Shown here in pieces: positions 54,179 to 63,600 of a stretch of 64,000 bases of DNA (its first letter is position 1; every line of letters begins with the position of its first letter). The translations under genes and the position numbers were made by a program. A model generated the notes under the pieces. It was given only the letters and a program-made list of their open reading frames with translations. It had not been told where the DNA came from and ran no database searches. The DNA is from Hydrogenophaga sp. IBVHS1 (GTDB lineage: Bacteria > Pseudomonadota > Gammaproteobacteria > Burkholderiales > Burkholderiaceae_C), in the NCBI RefSeq assembly GCF_002127265.1, contig NZ_NFUU01000001.1, positions 1,054,001 through 1,118,000 of the forward strand. The letters run 5' to 3'.

Positions 54179-56169
54179 GCCAGTTGCCTGAACTCGCGCT
54201 GCAGGGCGGCGAGGGAGATGGGGTTTCCGGAATCGGGCCGGCTGTAGCGCTGGGCTTCCAGCCGAAGCAGCCATTGTGCAATGTCGGCCTGCGGTCCCCA
54301 GCGTTGTTGCACCTGGCGCGCGAGTTCGCGGGGCGGAGTGTGGTCGGCGCTGGGAATGCCGACGGCGTTCAGGCGGCTTCGCGCTCGGCGCAGCAGGCGC
54401 AGCCAGGGATCGTGCTGCTGGCGCTCCCACAGCGTCCAGCCGGCGCCGATCAGGCTGGCGAGCACCACCACGCCAAGCAGCACGGTGACCAGATCGGTCC
54501 AGTTGGGGGACTGGAACCCCAGGCTTTTCAGCAGGTCGAGCTGGCGCCCCTGCGTGTAGTTCAGCACCCACTGGCTCCAGCGGTTGTTCACGGCCTCCCA
54601 CACCTCGCGCATCTGCGTGATCAGCGTGGGGTTGAGGTTGCGCAGGGCACCGGCCAGCACCCCCTCGGGCGCGGTGAGCCTTTGCAGCGAGCCGATGCGC
54701 CCCGGCGAGACGGCGGAGGTGGGGTCCACGCGCACCCAGCCCTGGCCTTGCAGCCAGACCTCGGCCCAGGCGTGCGCGTCGCGCTGGCGCACAGTCCAGA
54801 AGCCATCGACGCCATTGACCTCACCGCCCTGGTAGCCGGTGACGATGCGCGCCGGGATGTCGAGTGCGCGCATGAGCACCACGAAGCTGCTGGCAATGTG
54901 CTCGCAGAAGCCCTGGCGGCGGTCGAACCAGAACTCATCGGCCGTGTGCTGCCCGTACACACCCGGCTCCAGCGTGTAGGTGTAGCCACCGGTGCGCAGC
55001 CTGTCGAGCACGGCATTGATGAGGGCGGTGTTGTTGCTGCCATGCAGGCGCCGAAGGTCCTGGGCGAGGGCGAGCGTGCGCGGGTTGAAGCCAGGCGGCA
55101 GTTCGATGTGGTCTTGCAGTGCCACCGCGGGTTCGAGCGGCCCGTGGCGGAAGCTGGTGTGGCTTTGCGCCTGGTAGCGCACCAGCGTGCCGATGGGCCG
55201 GTCGGTGATCCACTGCAGCTCGCGCGTCATGCGCACGCGCACGCCGGGAAGCTCGGGCGCCTGCGTGGCCGCTTCCAGCAGGAACAGCCACGGCCGGCGG
55301 TTGGCTTCCATGGTCACTTCGTAGCGCACCGCCTCGCCCGAAACCACAAGATCGGGGGGCAGCGCCAGCGCGTCGGGGAAGCCCGATCGGACGGGCCGCC
55401 ATTCGGCGCCATCGAAATCGCTGAGCACCGGCCCGCGGAAATAAAGCTGACCTTGCGGCGGCGGCGGGCCTTCGAACTTCACGCGCAGGGCAATGTTGTC
55501 GTCCAGCACCAGCTGGGCGATCTGGCCCACCCGCATGCTGTTGGAGAGGCCGCTGCGGCCCGCCGCATCGTCACCCGGCGTACCCCAAAGCGGCGAGAGG
55601 CGCGGGAACAGCAGAAACAGCACCAGCATGATGGGCGCGCCCATGAGCGCCATGCCGCCAGCAATGCGCGCGGCCTGCCCCAGACTGGGGCGTCCCACCG
55701 GCATGTGGGCATTGACCAGCGCGGTCAGCAGCGCCATGAGGGCGATCAAAATGCCCGCCGCCGTGAGCAAGGTCTGAGAGTAGAAGAAGTGCGTGAGCAG
55801 CATGAAGAACGAGAGGAAGAAGATGACGAAAGCATCTCGCTTCGCGCGCATCTCCAGCGTCTTCAGCGCCAGCAGCACCACGATGAGCGTGACCCCGGCA
55901 TCGCGCCCCAGAATGGTGCTGTGGGTGGCCCAGGTGGCGCCCAGCAAGAGGGCGAGCAGGCCGATGCGCCACGGCCAGCCGGGCAAGGGAAGGCCGCGCA
56001 AGGTGAGCGTGGTGCGCCACGCCAGCACTCCGGCGGTGAGCAATCCGCACCACCAGGGAATGTGGCCCACCTGAAGGAACACCACCCAGCCGATGACGGC
56101 CAGAAGGAACAGCGTGTCACGCGTTTCCCGGGGCAGACTCGTCAGCGATTGATGGAGTTTCTTCAGCAC
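54145..56169 (-). CDS. TgpA-type transglutaminase-like membrane protein (DUF3488)
   Basis: A 674-residue protein starting at GTG 56169, overlapping the DUF58 stop. The N-terminal part has about six spans (DUF3488). A periplasmic transglutaminase core follows with Cys (RRQGFCEHIASSF), His (RDAHAWAEVWLQG) and Asp (WVRVDPTSAV) near residues 430-510, then one more span and a basic C-terminal helical region. Close relatives include Pseudomonas aeruginosa TgpA, with periplasmic activity. It forms an operon with MoxR, DUF58 and MltB. Confidence 0.93.
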   Translation of the reverse strand: MLKKLHQSLTSLPRETRDTLFLLAVIGWVVFLQVGHIPWWCGLLTAGVLAWRTTLTLRGLPLPGWPWRIGLLALLLGATWATHSTILGRDAGVTLIVVLLALKTLEMRAKRDAFVIFFLSFFMLLTHFFYSQTLLTAAGILIALMALLTALVNAHMPVGRPSLGQAARIAGGMALMGAPIMLVLFLLFPRLSPLWGTPGDDAAGRSGLSNSMRVGQIAQLVLDDNIALRVKFEGPPPPQGQLYFRGPVLSDFDGAEWRPVRSGFPDALALPPDLVVSGEAVRYEVTMEANRRPWLFLLEAATQAPELPGVRVRMTRELQWITDRPIGTLVRYQAQSHTSFRHGPLEPAVALQDHIELPPGFNPRTLALAQDLRRLHGSNNTALINAVLDRLRTGGYTYTLEPGVYGQHTADEFWFDRRQGFCEHIASSFVVLMRALDIPARIVTGYQGGEVNGVDGFWTVRQRDAHAWAEVWLQGQGWVRVDPTSAVSPGRIGSLQRLTAPEGVLAGALRNLNPTLITQMREVWEAVNNRWSQWVLNYTQGRQLDLLKSLGFQSPNWTDLVTVLLGVVVLASLIGAGWTLWERQQHDPWLRLLRRARSRLNAVGIPSADHTPPRELARQVQQRWGPQADIAQWLLRLEAQRYSRPDSGNPISLAALQREFRQLAWPRKNSTPAS

Positions 56170-57146
56170 AGGGCCAGCGCCTCCAGGCAGCGCGCGCGGT
56201 GGGCTGCGCCCTGGTCGGGCGCAATCTCGCGGCCTGGCACGCGCAGGCCGTAGTCCATGCCCAGCCGGTCGGCCATCAGCACCCAGGCCGTCAGGCGCGA
56301 GAGGCGAGCCTCCAGGTTGCTGGCGCCGCATTTCGCATGGTCCAGCCAGAGCTGCTGGCGCTGGCTGGAGAGCGCGTCGCGGCTCACCAGTTCATCGCGG
56401 CCAGATGCAAAGGCCTGCGCGGCCTTTTTCCAGACCACGGCTTTCATGGGGTCGCCGCGCTGGTAGGCGCGCACGCCATCGAACTCGCCCGTGCTTTGCA
56501 CGCGCGCCAGGCCCGAGCTGCCCGCCTGCGGCTCACCCGGTGGCAGTGGCGGTGGGTGGCTTTCAGGCTCGGGATACACCAGCACCGGGGACGCCGGGCG
56601 CCACACGGTCCAGACGCGAAAGGTGCCGAGCGGGAACAACGTGTGCGCGGTGAGCGGCGCCAGCGTGTGCAAGCCCCGGCTCGGCGCGGGCCAGCTCACC
56701 TGCAGCGTGGTGCTGCCCTGCGCGGGCACGTCCGTCCACGCCAGCGGAGCATGGGCCACATCCGCACCAATCACCCCCATGCCGATACCGTAGCGCGTGC
56801 GCGCCCGCTCGCTGGACAGGCGAACATCGAGCAGAGCTGCCTGCCCCGCATGCACCGGCTCGGGTGCATTCAGGTGCAGGGTGGTGCCACGCAGGTTGCC
56901 GTGGCACACGTGCATGCCCACCGCCGCCGTGCCGGCGAGCAGGAAGGTGAGCAGGTAACCCAGGTTCAGCTCGTAGTTGATGCTGGCGAGCAGCAGGATC
57001 AGCAGCGTGAAAGCCAGCATCCAGCCCGCTCGCGTGGGCAGGATGTAGACGTTGCGCTGTGTGAGGGTGAGCGTGTCCGTGCGCGGCAGGCGGCTGTGCC
57101 ACCAGCGTTGCACCCGCTCGCGAACCAGGCGAATGGGGCTGTCCAT
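56163..57146 (-). CDS. DUF58-domain membrane-associated protein
   Basis: A 327-residue protein with two N-terminal membrane segments (about residues 38-80) and a C-terminal DUF58 domain (FDGVRAYQRGDPMKAVVWKK, the family hallmark). DUF58 proteins couple MoxR ATPases to transglutaminase-type partners. Encoded three bases after the MoxR stop and overlapping the TgpA start by seven bases. Exact role unknown. Confidence 0.9.
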   Translation of the reverse strand: MDSPIRLVRERVQRWWHSRLPRTDTLTLTQRNVYILPTRAGWMLAFTLLILLLASINYELNLGYLLTFLLAGTAAVGMHVCHGNLRGTTLHLNAPEPVHAGQAALLDVRLSSERARTRYGIGMGVIGADVAHAPLAWTDVPAQGSTTLQVSWPAPSRGLHTLAPLTAHTLFPLGTFRVWTVWRPASPVLVYPEPESHPPPLPPGEPQAGSSGLARVQSTGEFDGVRAYQRGDPMKAVVWKKAAQAFASGRDELVSRDALSSQRQQLWLDHAKCGASNLEARLSRLTAWVLMADRLGMDYGLRVPGREIAPDQGAAHRARCLEALALC

Positions 57147-57149
57147 CGC

Positions 57150-58082
57150 CTAGGGAAGGGGCACCGCTTCCAGCATCGCGCGCACCTGCTCCACTGGCCC
57201 GCGCCCCGCGTCGCGCACCGGAATCAAGCGATGAGACACCGTCTGCGGCAGGATGGCGGCGATGTCGTCGGGCGCCACGTAGTCGCGCCCGTTCAGGTAG
57301 GCCTGGGCCTTGGCCGAGCGCACCACCGCCAGCGCCGCGCGTGGCGAGAGGCCCTGCGCAAACCAGCGGCCGCTGCGCGTGGCGGCCACCAGGTCTTGCA
57401 GGTATTCGAGCACTGGCTCGGCGGTGTGCACCTGGCTCACGGTGCGCTGCAGGTCGGCCAGGTCGGCCGGGGTGAGGGCAGGGGGCAGGCGCTCAAGCAT
57501 GTCGCGCCGGTCCTGCCCGCGCAGCAGTTCGCGTTCGGCCGCGCGGTCGGGGTAGCCGATGGACAGGCGCATGTGGAAGCGGTCGAGCTGCGATTCGGGC
57601 AAGGCGTAAGTGCCCAGCTGGTCGTGCGGGTTCTGCGTGGCGATCACGAAGAAAGGCTCGGGCAGTGCTCGCGTTTCACCCTCCACCGTCACCTGCTTTT
57701 CTTCCATGGCCTCGAGCAGCGCGCTCTGCGTCTTGGGACTGGCGCGGTTGATCTCGTCGGCCAGCAGAACCTGGGCAAACACGGGGCCCGGGTGGAACAC
57801 GAAATCTTCCCGTCCGCGCTCGTAGATCGACACGCCCACCAGGTCGCTCGGCATGAGGTCGGCGGTGAACTGCACGCGCGAAAACTGCAGACCGAAAGAG
57901 CGCGCCAGGGCATGCGCCAGCGTGGTCTTGCCAACGCCGGGAACGTCTTCGATCAACAGGTGCCCATTGGCCAGCAAGCACGCCACGCAGTCCGAAACCT
58001 GCTGCGATTTGCCCACGATCACCGTGTTAAGCTGACTCAGCAGCAGTTGGATTCTTGCGTCGGCTTGCATGCCGCGAACCAT
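57150..58082 (-). CDS. MoxR-family AAA+ ATPase
   Basis: A 310-residue AAA+ ATPase of the MoxR family (also 306 residues from ATG 58070). Walker A is EDVPGVGKTTLAHALA near residue 48, Walker B is VLLADEINRASPKTQ, sensor motif ATQNPHDQLGTYALPESQLD, and the C-terminal lid from about residue 235. These act as chaperone-like partners for VWA/DUF58 proteins. First gene of the 58082-53057 operon, and only 14 bases from the divergent HDAC-family gene, so the promoters overlap coding DNA. Confidence 0.94.
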   Translation of the reverse strand: MVRGMQADARIQLLLSQLNTVIVGKSQQVSDCVACLLANGHLLIEDVPGVGKTTLAHALARSFGLQFSRVQFTADLMPSDLVGVSIYERGREDFVFHPGPVFAQVLLADEINRASPKTQSALLEAMEEKQVTVEGETRALPEPFFVIATQNPHDQLGTYALPESQLDRFHMRLSIGYPDRAAERELLRGQDRRDMLERLPPALTPADLADLQRTVSQVHTAEPVLEYLQDLVAATRSGRWFAQGLSPRAALAVVRSAKAQAYLNGRDYVAPDDIAAILPQTVSHRLIPVRDAGRGPVEQVRAMLEAVPLP

Positions 58083-58096
58083 ACCGTAAAACCGTC

Positions 58097-59050
58097 ATGA
58101 GCCAGGCCACCGGGTATTTCACCCACAAGGATTGTTGGAGACATGAAATGGGCGCCGGCCACCCGGAATGCCCCGAACGGCTGGACGCCATCGAAGACCG
58201 CTTGCTCATCTCCGGGCTCGACGTGGCGCTGGAGCGCCGGGAAGCCACCGCGGCCTCCCTTGCCGATCTTGAACTCGCCCATGGCCGCATGCACCTTGCC
58301 GCACTTCGCGGCTTGTGCGAGAGCCTCAAGGAAGACATCTCCGCCGGCGGACCCACCCACGCGCACGTGGACCCCGACACCGCCATCAACACGCACAGCT
58401 GGGACGCGATCCTGATGGCTGCGGGCGCTGCCATCGACGCCACCGATGCGGTGATGGCCGGTGAAATGGCCAACGCCTTTTGCGCTGTGCGCCCGCCGGG
58501 CCACCATGCCACGCGCAACCAGGCCATGGGCTTCTGCTTTGTGAACAACGTGGCCGTGGCAGCCAAGTACGCGCTGGAGCGCCACGGCCTGCAGCGCGTG
58601 GCCATCATCGATTTCGACGTTCACCACGGAAACGGCACCGAGGACATCGTTGCCGGCGACGAGCGCATCCTCATGTGCAGCTTCTACCAGCACCCGTTCT
58701 ACCCGGTTTGCGAGCACTCCACGGCGTCCAACCTGGTCAACTTGCCGGTGCCTGCCTACACCAAGGGCATGGACATCCGCGAACTGGTCGACATGATGTG
58801 GCTGCCCCGGCTGGAAGCGCACCGCCCGCAGATGATCTTCATCAGCGCGGGCTTCGACGCCCACCGCGAAGACGACATGGGCCAGCTTGGCCTGGTGGAG
58901 AGCGATTACGCGTGGATGACCTCGCGCATCAAGGAGGTGGCAGAGCGCCACGCCAAGGGCCGCATCGTGAGCTGTCTGGAGGGCGGCTACGCGTTGAGCG
59001 CGCTCGGCCGGAGCGTGGAAGCGCACCTTCGGGTGCTCGCCGACGTCTGA
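58097..59050 (+). CDS. Histone-deacetylase-family amidohydrolase
   Basis: A 317-residue member of the class II HDAC-like superfamily. The active site is visible: His136/His137 (RPPGHHATRN), zinc ligands Asp174 and His176 (DFDVHHGNGTED) and Asp254 (SAGFDAHRED), and a Tyr in LEGGYALSALG. Bacterial members deacetylate acetylated polyamines, proteins or small amides. The ATG at 58097 starts MSQATGYFTH. It precedes mscS by six bases. Confidence 0.92.
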   Translation: MSQATGYFTHKDCWRHEMGAGHPECPERLDAIEDRLLISGLDVALERREATAASLADLELAHGRMHLAALRGLCESLKEDISAGGPTHAHVDPDTAINTHSWDAILMAAGAAIDATDAVMAGEMANAFCAVRPPGHHATRNQAMGFCFVNNVAVAAKYALERHGLQRVAIIDFDVHHGNGTEDIVAGDERILMCSFYQHPFYPVCEHSTASNLVNLPVPAYTKGMDIRELVDMMWLPRLEAHRPQMIFISAGFDAHREDDMGQLGLVESDYAWMTSRIKEVAERHAKGRIVSCLEGGYALSALGRSVEAHLRVLADV

Positions 59051-59056
59051 ACACCT

Positions 59057-60382
59057 ATGGCAACCGCTTCTCCCAAACCCATCGACGACTTCGACCTCTG
59101 GCTGGCGGGCTTCGCCCAGCCCACAGTGCTGGTGGAACTGGCCGCGCTGGCTGGCTGCATTGCGGTCGCGCTGGGCATGAGCTGGGCGCTGCGCAAGGCC
59201 CTGCGCATGGAGCAGGAGAAAACCTCTGTGCTGTTCGGACGGCGTCTGGTCGACGGCGTGATGTTTCCGCTGGTGTTGCTGTTGCTGGCCTACGTGGCGC
59301 GGGCCCTCATCACCAAGCTGATGCCATTGGCGGCGTTCAAGGTGGCCATACCGGTGCTGGTGGCGCTGGTGGTCATTCGCGTTGGCGTGAAGGTGCTTCA
59401 GGTGGCCTTCACGACCGCGCCCTGGGTGCGGGCGCTGGAACGCACCATTTCGTGGGTGGCGTGGCTGGCCATGGTGTTGTGGGTCAGTGGCCTGCTGCCG
59501 GTCATTCTTGCGGAACTTGACGACATCTCCTGGAAGATCGGCGCCACCACGCTGAGTCTGCGCACGCTGATCGAAGGCGCAGTGACTGCAGGCGCGGTGT
59601 TGATCCTCTCTTTGTGGGTGTCATCAGCCATTGAAACGCGCCTTCTGCGCAAGGCGGTGGGCAGCGACCTTTCCCTGCGCAAGGCCGTGAGCAACGCCAC
59701 TCGGGCGCTGCTCATGTTCGTCGGCCTGATCATTGCGCTGTCCGCTGTCGGCATCGACCTCACCGCCCTGTCGGTGCTCGGCGGCGCCATCGGTGTGGGC
59801 ATCGGTTTCGGTCTGCAGAAACTGGCCTCCAACTACGTGAGCGGCTTTGTGATCCTGGCCGAGCGCAGCATGCGCATTGGCGACAACGTGCGGGTCGACA
59901 ATTTCGAGGGTCGCATCACCGACATCAACGCCCGCTACACGGTCATCCGGTCTCCCACGGGGCGCGAATCGATCGTGCCCAACGAGCTGCTCATCATCAA
60001 CCGCGTGGAGAACCTGTCGCTCGCGGACAACCGCGTGTGGCAATCCACGGTCGTTTCCGTGGCCTACGACAGCGACGTCGACATGGTGACGCGCGTCCTG
60101 CTGGCGGCTGCGATGCAGCATGAGCGGGTCCTCAGGGAGCCAGCGCCGTCCGTGGCGCTGTCCAATTTTGGGGCAGACGGGCTGGAATTCACACTGGGGT
60201 ACTGGATCGCTGATCCAGAGAACGGCACGCTCAACATCCGCTCGTTGATCAATTTCAGCGTGCTGAAGGCCTTGCGCGAGAACGCCATCGAAATCCCTTA
60301 TCCGCAACGTGTCCTGCACGTGTTGCGACGCCCGTTGCGCGAGGATCCTCAGGCTGCGGAGCCGCCGCCTAGCGGTTCATGA
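59057..60382 (+). CDS. MscS-family mechanosensitive ion channel
   Basis: A 441-residue channel of the small-conductance mechanosensitive family with extra N-terminal spans before the MscS core. The pore helix is ALSVLGGAIGVGIGFGLQKL near residue 235, followed by the beta domain (GDNVRVDNFEGRITDINARY) and a C-terminal domain ending with FSVLKALRENAIEIPYPQRV. It relieves turgor on osmotic downshift. It overlaps the convergent TRAP dctM gene by 14 bases. Confidence 0.93.
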   Translation: MATASPKPIDDFDLWLAGFAQPTVLVELAALAGCIAVALGMSWALRKALRMEQEKTSVLFGRRLVDGVMFPLVLLLLAYVARALITKLMPLAAFKVAIPVLVALVVIRVGVKVLQVAFTTAPWVRALERTISWVAWLAMVLWVSGLLPVILAELDDISWKIGATTLSLRTLIEGAVTAGAVLILSLWVSSAIETRLLRKAVGSDLSLRKAVSNATRALLMFVGLIIALSAVGIDLTALSVLGGAIGVGIGFGLQKLASNYVSGFVILAERSMRIGDNVRVDNFEGRITDINARYTVIRSPTGRESIVPNELLIINRVENLSLADNRVWQSTVVSVAYDSDVDMVTRVLLAAAMQHERVLREPAPSVALSNFGADGLEFTLGYWIADPENGTLNIRSLINFSVLKALRENAIEIPYPQRVLHVLRRPLREDPQAAEPPPSGS

Positions 60383-61664
60383 AACTGGGCAACCAGAGCG
60401 CGATCGTCGGGAACGCAATCAGGATGCCCAGGCGCACCACGTCCGCCATGACGAACGGCCAGACACCGCGGTAAATGGTGCCCAGCTTGACGCCGGGCAA
60501 CAGCGAGTTGATGACGAAAAGGTTCAGCCCGACCGGCGGCGAAATCATGCCGATCTCGACGATGGTGACGATCAGGATGCCGAACCACACGGGGTCGAAC
60601 CCGAGGCCCGTGATCACGGGGAAGAACACCGGTATGGTCAGCAGCACAATGGCCAGTTCTTCCATCACCATGCCCAGCGCGAGGTAGATGCCCATCATCA
60701 CCACGACCACCATCACCGGGTGAGGGCTGAACTGCAGCACGAAGTCGCGCAGGTCGCCCGGCATGGTGGTGAAGTTGATGAAGTTGGTGAAGATCATCGC
60801 GGCGATCAGGATCGTGAAGAGCATCGCCGTGGTGCGCGTGCTTTCGACCAGGATGTCCATCAGCACCCTTGGCGTGAGAGTGCCGCGCAGCAGTGCAAAG
60901 AAAAACGCGCCTGCTGCACCCACACCGGCCCCTTCCGTGGCTGTGAACACGCCGCCGTAGATGCCGCCGATCACCAGCGCGAACAGCACCACCACGCCCC
61001 AGATGCCCCGGATGGCCGCGAAGCGTTGTGCCCAGGTGAACTTGTCCGCGCGCGGACCGGCTGACGGATCGCGCCAGGTCACATAGACCACCCCTAGGCA
61101 AAGGCAGGTGATGGCCACCAGGCCCGGCAGGATGCCGGCCACGAAGAGCTTGCCGATGTCGGTCTCGGTGATGATCCCGTAGATCACCAGGATGGTGGAC
61201 GGTGGGATGAGGATGCCCAGTGTGCCGCCGGAGGCGATGGCGCCAGTGGCGAGCGTGTCTTTGTAGCCGTGCGCCTTCATCTCCGGATACGCCACGCGCG
61301 CCATCGTGGCCGCGGTGGCGATGGAGGAGCCGCAGATGGAGCCGAAACCGCCGGAGGCAATGATGCTGGCCATGGCCAGGCCGCCCTTGCGGTGGCCGAC
61401 AAACGCATTGGCGGCGGTGAAGAGTTCGCGCGCCATGCCCGCACGTGCCACCAGGTTGCCCATGAGCACGAACAGCGGAATCACCGACAGCACGTAGTGA
61501 AAGCCGGTTTCGAAAATGACCTGGCTGGTGCTGGCGAACGCCGGCTGCCAGCCCCGCAGCAGACCCATGCCGACCATGCCGGCAATGGCCATGGCCACGG
61601 CCAGTGGAATACGGAGGAAGGCCATCGCGAAGACGGCCAGGAAGCCCACCAGTGCTTCGATCAT
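60369..61664 (-). CDS. TRAP transporter large permease (DctM)
   Basis: A 431-residue DctM-family channel subunit (VIPLFVLMGNLVARAGMARE, GGFGSICGSSIATAATMARV, PPSTILVIYGIITETDIGKL, GGIYGGVFTATEGAGVGAAG). It overlaps the DctQ stop by four bases (ATGA) and forms the third complete TRAP system of the window with 61661-62179 and 62261-63274. Confidence 0.93.
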   Translation of the reverse strand: MIEALVGFLAVFAMAFLRIPLAVAMAIAGMVGMGLLRGWQPAFASTSQVIFETGFHYVLSVIPLFVLMGNLVARAGMARELFTAANAFVGHRKGGLAMASIIASGGFGSICGSSIATAATMARVAYPEMKAHGYKDTLATGAIASGGTLGILIPPSTILVIYGIITETDIGKLFVAGILPGLVAITCLCLGVVYVTWRDPSAGPRADKFTWAQRFAAIRGIWGVVVLFALVIGGIYGGVFTATEGAGVGAAGAFFFALLRGTLTPRVLMDILVESTRTTAMLFTILIAAMIFTNFINFTTMPGDLRDFVLQFSPHPVMVVVVMMGIYLALGMVMEELAIVLLTIPVFFPVITGLGFDPVWFGILIVTIVEIGMISPPVGLNLFVINSLLPGVKLGTIYRGVWPFVMADVVRLGILIAFPTIALWLPSFMNR

Positions 61665-62179
61665 GTGGAGCTTCCTTCGACGACGGCGGGTGCGGGATGG
61701 TGGGGTGAAGCAACGGGCACCACGACGAACACGAACAGCAGGTGAACCAGCGCGGTGAGCAACAGGAAGAGCGCCATCAACCAGGCCACGGGCGCAATGG
61801 CGAGCTGCAGGTGCACGGTGGTGTCCCCATATTCGGCGAAGCGCGCCGCGCGCGTGGTCATGAGGTAGGCCAGGAACCCAAACGCTGCTGCGCAGACCAG
61901 GTTGACCAGGCGCGCCTGGATGGCGCGCGCCCAGTCAGGGAGAAAGGCGTCGAGCGAATCGAACACCACATGCTCACTGCGCCACGACACCATGGGCAGG
62001 GCGCCAAAGATCACGATGACCATGAGGATCTCGGTGATCTCGAGCCCGCCGGGAACCGAGTGGTTGAAAAAGCGGCGGCCGGTCACGTCCACGAGCGTGA
62101 GCCACATGATGGCAAACAGGGCCATGGCGGCCATGAGCCCGGCAGACCAGCGCAGCATGCGCTCCAGCGTCTTGAGCAT
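61661..62179 (-). CDS. TRAP transporter small permease (DctQ)
   Basis: A 172-residue DctQ-family protein with four spans (VTGRRFFNHSVPGGLEITEI; the loop containing RSEHVVFDSL is the conserved turn). The start at 62179 is 81 bases after the receptor stop, across a strong hairpin. It overlaps dctM by four bases. Confidence 0.9.
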   Translation of the reverse strand: MLKTLERMLRWSAGLMAAMALFAIMWLTLVDVTGRRFFNHSVPGGLEITEILMVIVIFGALPMVSWRSEHVVFDSLDAFLPDWARAIQARLVNLVCAAAFGFLAYLMTTRAARFAEYGDTTVHLQLAIAPVAWLMALFLLLTALVHLLFVFVVVPVASPHHPAPAVVEGSST

Positions 62180-62201
62180 GATGTTGATGTCCTGATGTGA
62201 A

Positions 62202-62233
62202 AAGGCCGGCGGGCAAGGTGCTCCGCCGGCCTT
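62202..62233 (-). terminator. Hairpin between TRAP receptor and small permease genes
   Basis: AAGGCCGGCGG at 62202-62212 and CCGCCGGCCTT at 62223-62233 form a perfect 11-bp stem around a 10-base loop. On the minus strand the stem is followed by TTTT (CCTTTTCAC), giving a weak intrinsic-terminator shape. It follows the receptor stop by 28 bases, so it probably attenuates rather than ends transcription into dctQM. Confidence 0.62.
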
Positions 62234-62260
62234 GAAGGGCAGGCCTCGAGAAGCGCGAGC

Positions 62261-63274
62261 TTACTTCGCCTTGGCGATCTCGGCGCGGAATTCGGCCAGC
62301 ACCGCCTTCGGATCCTTCAGGCCTTTGGCCGAGGCGGCCGCGGCCCACTTGTCTTCCAGCTCACCTTGCTTGGCGGCCACGGCCTTCACGAAAGCATCGT
62401 CGGCCTGAACGCGCACGACACCCTGGGTTTTCTGAAGCTCGCGGCTGGCCGCGTCCACCTTGTCCCAGCCCTCGCCGAAGGTGCGGGCTGCGGTTTCGCC
62501 AGAGAGCTTGTCCACCACGGCCTTGTCCTGCGCCGAGAGCGCGTCGTACTTCGCCGGATTCATCATGAAAACGAAGCTGGTGTTGTAGAGGCCACCCGGG
62601 AACGTGGTGGCGTGCTTGATCATGCTCAGCTTGAACGAGGCAATGGACTCATCGGGGAAGAACGTGCCGTCCATCACGCCGGTGGAGAGCAGCTCGAACG
62701 ACTCGGGCGCCGGCTTGAGCGTGGTGTTCCAGCCCATGGCCTTCGAGAGTTCATTGATGTTGCCGCCGCCAATGCGGAACTTGAGCTTCGCGGCGTCCGC
62801 TGCGGATGTGACCGGCTGTTTGGCGTTGAAGATGATGCCGGGGCCGTGCGTGAACACCGACAGCACCTTCACGCCGCGGTGCTCGCCCAGCGGCGCGAAG
62901 TGTTTGTTGTAGATGCGCCAGTAGGCCACCGAGGTCGCGGTGGCGCTGTTGCCCAGAAAGGGGAACTCGGCCACCTGCGTGTTGATGAAGCGGCCCGGCG
63001 TGTAGCCGTCGACCGTGAAGGAAATGTCTGCCAGACCATCGCGCACTGCGTCGAATGTGCCGGGCGCAGCAGCCACGGCCTTGGGCAGGATGTTGCACTT
63101 CATGCGGCCGGCGCTGTCTTTCTCCAGCTGGTCGCACCAGGTCTTCTGCGCCATGCTCAGGGTGTGCGCTGGGCCGACCCAGCTGGAAACGGAAAACACC
63201 GTCTGGGCTGAAGCCGCGCCGCTCAAAAACGCGGAGGACGAAAGGGCCGCAGCCACAAGCAAGCGAAGTTTCAT
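62261..63274 (-). CDS. TRAP transporter periplasmic solute receptor (DctP)
   Basis: A 337-residue DctP-family receptor with a Sec signal ([21 protein letters not shown], cleaved before QTVFSV). The ligand-arginine segment is [20 protein letters not shown], followed by [18 protein letters not shown], a variant of the usual EVY..LQTG..DG motif, placing it in a separate receptor subfamily from the other two. No enzyme genes are linked, so the ligand cannot be predicted from context. Confidence 0.92.
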   Translation of the reverse strand: MKLRLLVAAALSSSAFLSGAASAQTVFSVSSWVGPAHTLSMAQKTWCDQLEKDSAGRMKCNILPKAVAAAPGTFDAVRDGLADISFTVDGYTPGRFINTQVAEFPFLGNSATATSVAYWRIYNKHFAPLGEHRGVKVLSVFTHGPGIIFNAKQPVTSAADAAKLKFRIGGGNINELSKAMGWNTTLKPAPESFELLSTGVMDGTFFPDESIASFKLSMIKHATTFPGGLYNTSFVFMMNPAKYDALSAQDKAVVDKLSGETAARTFGEGWDKVDAASRELQKTQGVVRVQADDAFVKAVAAKQGELEDKWAAAASAKGLKDPKAVLAEFRAEIAKAK

Positions 63275-63600
63275 GCAGAGTCTCCTGGGTGGGATCGTTG
63301 ATTACTCAACATAAGCAGTTGAGCATGTCCCACTATAGGCGAGCACCCGCGTTTGTCGCCTCCAGACTTACCCGGATTCGCCGACCGCGTGGTTGGTTAA
63401 TGGTCGTCGTGGCGACAGTGAGGGGGTGCAATCACAAGCCACTACAATGCAGAAAAAGCACGGTCGTTCGCTTGTGTCTGGATACCCCCCTCTCAAGGAA
63501 GGTGCCAGCGAGTCAGGCCGGATGGCCCGCATACAATGCCTCGTTGACGTGCACGTCAATTCGAGGCGAGCGTTTCCCCAATCATCAGGAGCAAAGCAGC
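63275..63600. other. 326-base divergent control region between dctP and etfB
   Basis: No gene. It contains a likely etfB -10 element (TACAAT at 63532) and the 16-bp palindrome at 63544-63559, plus a second TACAAT at 63443 without a clear -35. Confidence 0.6.
63544..63559. promoter_or_regulatory. Perfect 16-bp palindromic operator upstream of etfB
   Basis: TTGACGTG-CACGTCAA reads the same on both strands and lies about 7 bases past a TACAAT -10 box, overlapping the expected start point, a typical repressor position. Its TTGACGT/ACGTCAA halves resemble operators reported for LiuR- and related fatty-acid/branched-chain amino-acid regulators that control etfBA in proteobacteria. The regulator identity is inference. 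Confidence 0.65.

Noticed and set aside
54184..56253. Long plus-strand open frame opposite the TgpA-like gene
   Set aside because: Antisense to a protein with clear transmembrane and transglutaminase motifs; composition-biased translation.
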